Below are positions 60,196 to 64,000 of a DNA stretch of 64,000 nucleotides, piece after piece. The notes under the pieces were generated by a model. That model was given only the letters and a program-made list of their open reading frames with translations. It was not told the DNA's origin and did no database searches. This DNA is from Jatrophihabitans endophyticus. Lineage in GTDB: Bacteria > Actinomycetota > Actinomycetes > Mycobacteriales > Jatrophihabitantaceae. A program made the translations under genes and the position numbers. The stretch is taken from contig NZ_FQVU01000005.1 of the NCBI RefSeq assembly GCF_900129455.1, positions 248,001-312,000 of the forward strand. Reading direction: 5' to 3'. Position 1 is the stretch's first letter, and every line of letters begins with the position of its first letter.

Positions 60196-60588
60196 GTGCG
60201 CCGTTACGCCTTCGCGGTCCGGCCCGGGTGGCTGTTCCTGCACCTGGTGACGATCGCGCTCGCCGTGACCATGATCCTGCTCGGCCGGTGGCAGCTCACC
60301 GTCTCCGAGCACCAGCACTTCAACATCCGCAACTTCGGCTACGCGTTGCAGTGGTGGGCGTTCACCGCGTTCACGCTGATCATGTGGTTCAAGGTCGTGC
60401 GCGACCGCGTGCGGCAGGGCGAGGCCGTCGCCGACGTGCCCGGCGCCACCGCGCCGCCGACCGTCGCGGAGTCGGTCGCGTACCGGCGCTACGTTGCCCC
60501 GGAGCCGCCGCCGGTCGAGGACGACACCCTCGCCGCGTACAACGACTACCTGGCCCGGCTGGACGGCCAGGACGGGAGACCTTCGTGA
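60196..60588 (+). CDS. Small membrane protein, probably leaderless
   Basis: A 130-residue protein with two hydrophobic segments, FLHLVTIALAVTMILLGRW and ALQWWAFTAFTLIMWFKV, followed by an acidic, Pro-rich cytoplasmic tail. The first part resembles the WxLFLHLVTIALAV...GRWQ opening of conserved actinobacterial membrane proteins near DUF3817 genes. A TACCGT -10 box (60184-60189) lies 6 nt before GTG 60196. It overlaps the DUF3817 gene by GTGA. Confidence 0.75.
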   Translation: MRRYAFAVRPGWLFLHLVTIALAVTMILLGRWQLTVSEHQHFNIRNFGYALQWWAFTAFTLIMWFKVVRDRVRQGEAVADVPGATAPPTVAESVAYRRYVAPEPPPVEDDTLAAYNDYLARLDGQDGRPS

Positions 60589-60983
60589 GCAGTGACTTCG
60601 CCTCGACGGTGCTGAGCATCCGCCAGCCGCGGCTCGCGCCGGGGCGGGTGCGCGAGGCGTCGGGCTCGCTGCTGCGCTACCGGGTGATGGCGTTCGTGAC
60701 CGGCGTCGTCCTGCTGGCCGGGACGATCGAGCTGATCGTGAAGTACGCCTTCGACGTCGACCCGCCGATCTACTCGTGGCTGTGGATCGGGCACGGCTGG
60801 CTGTTCCTCGTATACGTGATCGTCACCGCGCTGCTCGGCTTCCGGCTGCGCTGGCCGCTCGCGCGCTACGCCGTGGTGATGCTCGCCGGCACGATCCCCA
60901 CGATGTCCTTCGTCGCCGAGCACTTCGTCACGCGGCAGACCCGACGGGCCGAGCAGGGTCAGCCGGTCGACGTCCGCGACTGA
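60585..60983 (+). CDS. DUF3817 membrane protein
   Basis: A 132-residue protein with a DUF3817 domain: LLRYRVMAFVTGVVLLAG, then ELIVKYAFDVDPPIYSW and IGHGWLFLVYVIVTALLGF. Three hydrophobic helices are seen. The family is found in many actinobacteria and has no known function. It overlaps the preceding small membrane gene by 4 bp and the sigma-factor gene on the opposite strand by 25 bp. Confidence 0.85.
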   Translation: MSSDFASTVLSIRQPRLAPGRVREASGSLLRYRVMAFVTGVVLLAGTIELIVKYAFDVDPPIYSWLWIGHGWLFLVYVIVTALLGFRLRWPLARYAVVMLAGTIPTMSFVAEHFVTRQTRRAEQGQPVDVRD

Positions 60984-61492
60984 CGGCCGCCGCCGAGCCC
61001 GGCGACGAGGTCCTCGCGGGCGCGCGCCACGCGGGAGCGGATGGTGCCGACCGGGCACGCGCAGACGTCCGCGGCCTCGGCGTAGGACAGTCCCAGCACC
61101 TGGGTGAGCACGAACGCCTCGCGCCGCTGCGGCTCCAGGGCCTCGACCAGCGCGCGCATCGCGACCGACTCGGCCGGGTCGCCGCCGCGTGTCTCGAGAG
61201 GCGGCGGCAGGCGCCGTTCCCGCTGGGCCGTGCGGACGTGGTCGGCGCACACCCGGCGCGCGATCGACAGCAGCCAGGTGCGGGCCGACGAGCGGCCGAG
61301 GAAGCGGTGCAGCGAGGCGAACGCGCGGGCGTAGGTGTCCTGCGTCAGGTCGTCGGCGTGCTGCCGGTCGCCGAGGTGGGCGCAGAGCCGCCACACGTCG
61401 GCCTGGGTGGCACGGACGAGCTCGGCGGCGGCGGCCGCGTCACCGCGGCGGGCGCGCAGCGCCACCGTGGTGATCTCGTCGAACTCGTCCAC
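60959..61492 (-). CDS. sigC: ECF RNA polymerase sigma factor, SigC type
   Basis: A 177-residue extracytoplasmic-function sigma factor. Region 2 contains DDLTQDTYARAFASLHRF and RSSARTWLLSIARRVCADH. Region 4 contains REAFVLTQVLGLSYAEAADV and CPVGTIRSRVARARE. The SSARTWLL and C-CPVGTIRSRVARAR strings closely match mycobacterial SigC. GTG 61492 is the start. It is divergent from a zinc-finger anti-sigma gene and close to a copper CopC-CopD gene; SigC controls copper-related genes in Mycobacterium tuberculosis. Confidence 0.85.
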   Translation of the reverse strand: MDEFDEITTVALRARRGDAAAAAELVRATQADVWRLCAHLGDRQHADDLTQDTYARAFASLHRFLGRSSARTWLLSIARRVCADHVRTAQRERRLPPPLETRGGDPAESVAMRALVEALEPQRREAFVLTQVLGLSYAEAADVCACPVGTIRSRVARAREDLVAGLGGGRQSRTSTG

Positions 61493-61548
61493 TGTGTGAC
61501 CTGGGTCTCGCTGGGAACTTCCGGGCGGTCCCGGCCGACTGTTCGGTC

Positions 61549-62226
61549 GTGAGGTGCGATCGCTACCGCGAGGCGGTGTCGGCGCGGCTGGACGGCGAGC
61601 CGCTCGGCCTGTCGCCGTCCGCGCTCGAGACGCACCTCGCGGCGTGCCCCGATTGTGCCCGATGGGCCGAGGACGCTGCCCGGGCGACCCGGCTGGCCCG
61701 GCTCGACGTCACACCGGTGCCCGACCTTGCCGCCGCCATCACCACGGCGGTGGCGCAGCCGGCGCGTCGCGTGCTGCGGGCCCGGCACCTGCTGCGGGCG
61801 GCGCTGCTCGTGGTGGGGGTCGTGCAGCTGGCCGTCGGGATTCCCGCGCTGGTCGGCGACGACCTCGGCATGGCAATGTCCGCGCACGGCGCGCACGAGG
61901 GCGCGGCGTGGAACCTCGCCGTCGGCGTCGCGTTCGTGGCGGTGGCGTCGGTGCCGCGCCGTGCGGCCGGGCTGATCCCGCTGCTCGCGACGTTCACCGT
62001 CGTGCTGGCGGTGCTGTCGGTGCACGACTTCGCGGCCGGGACGGTGACCGCCGGCCGGCTCGCCACGCACGCCGCCGTCCTGGTCGGGCTGGTGCTGCTG
62101 CTCGCGCTCGACCGCGCGGAGCGGGCGCTGCCGCCGGGGCGCTCGTGGTCGGCGCGCTCGCGCGGCCGGGGTGAGGGTGACGCGGGCGACGGTGACGGCC
62201 CGACCGACCTGCGGACCGTCGCGTGA
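61549..62226 (+). CDS. Zinc-finger (zf-HC2) anti-sigma factor with Met/His-rich membrane-side loop
   Basis: A 225-residue protein. The cytoplasmic N-terminus carries the anti-sigma zinc motif H-x3-C-x2-C (THLAACPDCARW, H29/C33/C36), plus a Cys at position 3. Four or five hydrophobic helices then follow. The loop after the first helix is LGMAMSAHGAHEGAAW, with two Met and two His within ten residues. The gene is divergent from sigC and lies 15 bp before repeats leading into copC-copD. It probably holds SigC and releases it on a metal signal; copper is the favoured guess. Confidence 0.75.
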   Translation: MRCDRYREAVSARLDGEPLGLSPSALETHLAACPDCARWAEDAARATRLARLDVTPVPDLAAAITTAVAQPARRVLRARHLLRAALLVVGVVQLAVGIPALVGDDLGMAMSAHGAHEGAAWNLAVGVAFVAVASVPRRAAGLIPLLATFTVVLAVLSVHDFAAGTVTAGRLATHAAVLVGLVLLLALDRAERALPPGRSWSARSRGRGEGDAGDGDGPTDLRTVA

Positions 62227-62271
62227 CCGCCCATGGTGCGGTGGTTCCGTCCCATCGCGGTGGCCGGGGTC

Positions 62272-62408
62272 GGTTGGCCCCGGTGGAGCGCGGTGGGCGG
62301 GGCCGGTTGGCCCCATCCCAGCGCGCCTCTGGAGATCAACTGACCGCGCCCGCATGGGGCCAACCCACCCCTGCAACCGCGCCCGCATGGGGCCAACCCG
62401 CCCCTGCC
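62272..62408. repeat. Inverted array of 33-bp repeats
   Basis: GGTTGGCCCC occurs at 62272-62281 and 62305-62314. Its complement GGGGCCAACC occurs at 62356-62365 and 62389-62398; both spacings are 33 bp. The right arm is two 33-bp units (62343-62375, 62376-62408) that differ at only two bases. Together the arms could form a large hairpin. The right arm is open in the copC-copD frame and would encode TAPAWGQPTPA twice. Confidence 0.8.
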
Positions 62409-62429
62409 CGCCGTCGACCCCGCCGCGCG

Positions 62430-64000
62430 GTGGCCCTGCTCGTCGCGCTCGCCGGCTTCCTCGGCCTCGGGCTGGTGCTCGCGGCGCCGGCGGCCGCGCA
62501 CGCCACCGTGGCCTCGGCCGACCCCGCCGACGGCAGCCGGCTGCAGCGCGCACCGAGCAGCGTCACCATCACCTTCGACGAGGGCGTGACGCTCGGCCGC
62601 GTCGGCTACCTGCACGTCACCGACCAGACCGGCGCGCGCGTCGACACCGGCGCGGCCAGCCAGCCCGGCGGCGACCAGACCCGCATCCGCGACATGCTGC
62701 GCAGTGGCCTCGGGGACGGCACCTACACCGCGAGCTTCCGCGTCGTCTCGGCCGACTCGCACCCCGTCGCCGGCACGATCCGCTTCGTCGTCGGCGACGG
62801 CGCGCTCGTGCGCGGCAGCGTCGGCGCGTCCGGTGGCAACGGCGTCACCGAGTCGGTCATGGACGTCGCGCGTTGGATCTCCTACGCCGGGCTCGCGCTG
62901 CTCGGCGGCGTCTGGCTGCTGCTGACGGTCTGGCCCGAGGGACGCGACGACCGGCGTGCCCGCCGGTTCGCGTGGACGGGATGGGCGGTCACCGGCGTCG
63001 GCGCGCTGGCCGAGGCGTTGCTGCAGGGGCCGTACACGGCCGGTGCCGGGCCGCAGCGGTTGTTCGACCCGTCGCTCGTCGACGCGACGCTGCACACCGA
63101 CTACGGCCAGCTGCACAGCGCGCGGTTGCTGCTGCTCGGCCTGCTGGGACTGATCTTCGCCGTCTCGCTGCGCGTCGACGCCCGGCCCGCGCCCTGGGAG
63201 GGCATCGCCGGGCTGCTCGGCATCGGCATCGCCGCCACCTTCTCGGCCGCTGGCCACCCCGGCACGACGAGCCCGACGACACTGTCGATCGTCCTCGACA
63301 TGCTGCACCTGCTCGCGATGGCGACGTGGGTGGGCGCGCTGGTGATGCTGCTCGGCGCCGTGCTGCCGCGCCGCGAGCCGGCCGAGCTGCGCCGCGTCGT
63401 CCCCGTCGTGTCGACCGTCGCGTTCACGAGCGTCGTCGTCCTCGCCGTCACCGGCAGCTACAACGCCTGGCGGGGCGTCGGCACGATCCATGCGGTCTTC
63501 ACCACCACGTACGGGCTGCTGGTGGTGGGCAAGGTCGTGCTGTTCGTCGGCCTGCTCGCGGTCGCCGCCGTGTCGCGCCGGGTGGTGCGGACGAAGCTCG
63601 CGCGGCCACGGCTCGCCTACGCGAACACCGACACCGCCGAGACCGAGGTCGAGGACTCGCCGTCGGACGTCGACACCGAGCGGCTGCGGCGTGGCGTGTT
63701 CGTCGAGGTCGTCGTCGCGCTCGTGGTCCTCGGCCTCACGGCGGTCCTCGTCGCCCGGCCGCGCGGCAAGGAGGACCTCGCGCAGCAGTACCGCGAACCG
63801 GTCTCGGCCTCCACCACGCTCGGCGGTGGCCGCACCGTCACCGTCACCGCCGACCCCGGCACCCACGGCAACGTCGACCTCACCGTCGACGTCTCCGGCG
63901 GCGCACGGCTCACCGGTGTCACCGCGAACGCGACGCAGACGGCCAAGCGCATCGGCCCGGTGCCGGTCCGGCTCACCCGAGCGAGCGCGCTCACCTACGA
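62430..64000 (+). CDS. CopC-CopD copper-resistance fusion protein, 3' end outside window
   Basis: A copper-handling protein of at least 523 residues. A signal sequence ending PAAA leaves a mature N-terminal His (HATVASADPADGSRL), the copper ligand expected in CopC. The CopC domain continues with VSADSHPVAGTIRFVV. A CopD-type membrane domain with about eight helices follows (WISYAGLALLGGVWLLL; MLHLLAMATWVGALVMLLG). The start is uncertain: GTG 62430 lacks a basic n-region, whereas the preceding RRRPRR in frame looks like part of the signal, so translation probably begins upstream near or within the repeats (CTG 62340 or GTG 62241). Confidence 0.85.
   Translation, partial: MALLVALAGFLGLGLVLAAPAAAHATVASADPADGSRLQRAPSSVTITFDEGVTLGRVGYLHVTDQTGARVDTGAASQPGGDQTRIRDMLRSGLGDGTYTASFRVVSADSHPVAGTIRFVVGDGALVRGSVGASGGNGVTESVMDVARWISYAGLALLGGVWLLLTVWPEGRDDRRARRFAWTGWAVTGVGALAEALLQGPYTAGAGPQRLFDPSLVDATLHTDYGQLHSARLLLLGLLGLIFAVSLRVDARPAPWEGIAGLLGIGIAATFSAAGHPGTTSPTTLSIVLDMLHLLAMATWVGALVMLLGAVLPRREPAELRRVVPVVSTVAFTSVVVLAVTGSYNAWRGVGTIHAVFTTTYGLLVVGKVVLFVGLLAVAAVSRRVVRTKLARPRLAYANTDTAETEVEDSPSDVDTERLRRGVFVEVVVALVVLGLTAVLVARPRGKEDLAQQYREPVSASTTLGGGRTVTVTADPGTHGNVDLTVDVSGGARLTGVTANATQTAKRIGPVPVRLTRASALTY

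Noticed and set aside
62343-62408. CRISPR-like array
   Set aside because: The 33-bp units are contiguous with no spacers and are mirrored by inverted copies, which does not fit a CRISPR array.
1-64000. Insertion sequences, prophage, integrase or tRNA-linked integration sites
   Set aside because: No transposase, integrase, phage structural gene or tRNA gene was recognised anywhere in the window.

Overview
The window is chromosomal DNA of a high-G+C actinobacterium. Codon third positions are almost all G or C. Many starts are GTG, and many genes overlap by ATGA or GTGA. The gene set is actinobacterial: a SigC-type sigma factor, FtsEX-SmpB-tmRNA, a compact Tad pilus locus, a polyprenol-mannose-type mannosyltransferase and DUF3817. 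At least nine genes carry a TANNNT -10 element only 6-8 nt before the start codon, so leaderless transcripts look common. I cannot name the genus from sequence alone.

Layout. 1-3.75 kb: the start of a type II NADH dehydrogenase (cut by the left edge), a dehalogenase-like gene remnant, and a divergent TetR / MFS efflux pair around two matching operator-like sites. 3.76-25.6 kb: an accessory catabolic region. It holds a PhyH-type dioxygenase with a divergent LacI regulator, a cupin and a metallo-beta-lactamase behind a LysR gene, a second LysR gene, and a flavin monooxygenase plus a BBE-type flavin oxidase. An eleven-gene plus-strand operon follows (11.99-22.5 kb): a ribose-type ABC importer, an ABM protein, two FAH-family hydrolases, an aldehyde dehydrogenase, two VOC proteins (one extradiol-dioxygenase-like) and two SDRs. 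A MarR / EamA divergent pair, a C-C-hydrolase-like alpha/beta hydrolase and remnants of an ornithine-cyclodeaminase-like gene close the region. The enzyme set suggests uptake, hydroxylation, ring cleavage and hydrolysis of an aromatic or heteroaromatic compound. The substrate is not known.

25.7-33.2 kb: a secreted beta-helix protein with matching modules at both ends, a small unknown protein, then a Tad locus (tadA, tadB, tadC, a small pilin, two TadE-like and one TadG-like protein). 33.3-38.5 kb: small and secreted proteins, a decayed acetyltransferase, a secreted HNH nuclease, a P-loop kinase, exonuclease III and a YjbR protein. 38.5-45.8 kb: the conserved core prfB - ftsE - ftsX - smpB - ssrA, interrupted by an ABC-2 exporter on the other strand and an amidohydrolase. 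tmRNA is followed by a strong hairpin.

45.8-60 kb: membrane proteins, a WYL regulator, SDR, stress protein, ALDH3-type dehydrogenase, mannosyltransferase, SRPBCC and CoA-transferase genes. Then comes a possible signalling cluster: an AdoMet-decarboxylase-like protein divergent from a membrane GGDEF-EAL protein, with an autoinducer-synthase-like acyltransferase overlapping the latter. 59.5-64 kb: an AlkB-like repair gene with a probable LexA box, two small membrane proteins, and a SigC-type sigma factor divergent from a zinc-finger anti-sigma factor. The anti-sigma carries a Met/His-rich loop and is followed by a CopC-CopD copper gene cut by the right edge. A set of 33-bp inverted repeats sits in front of that last gene.
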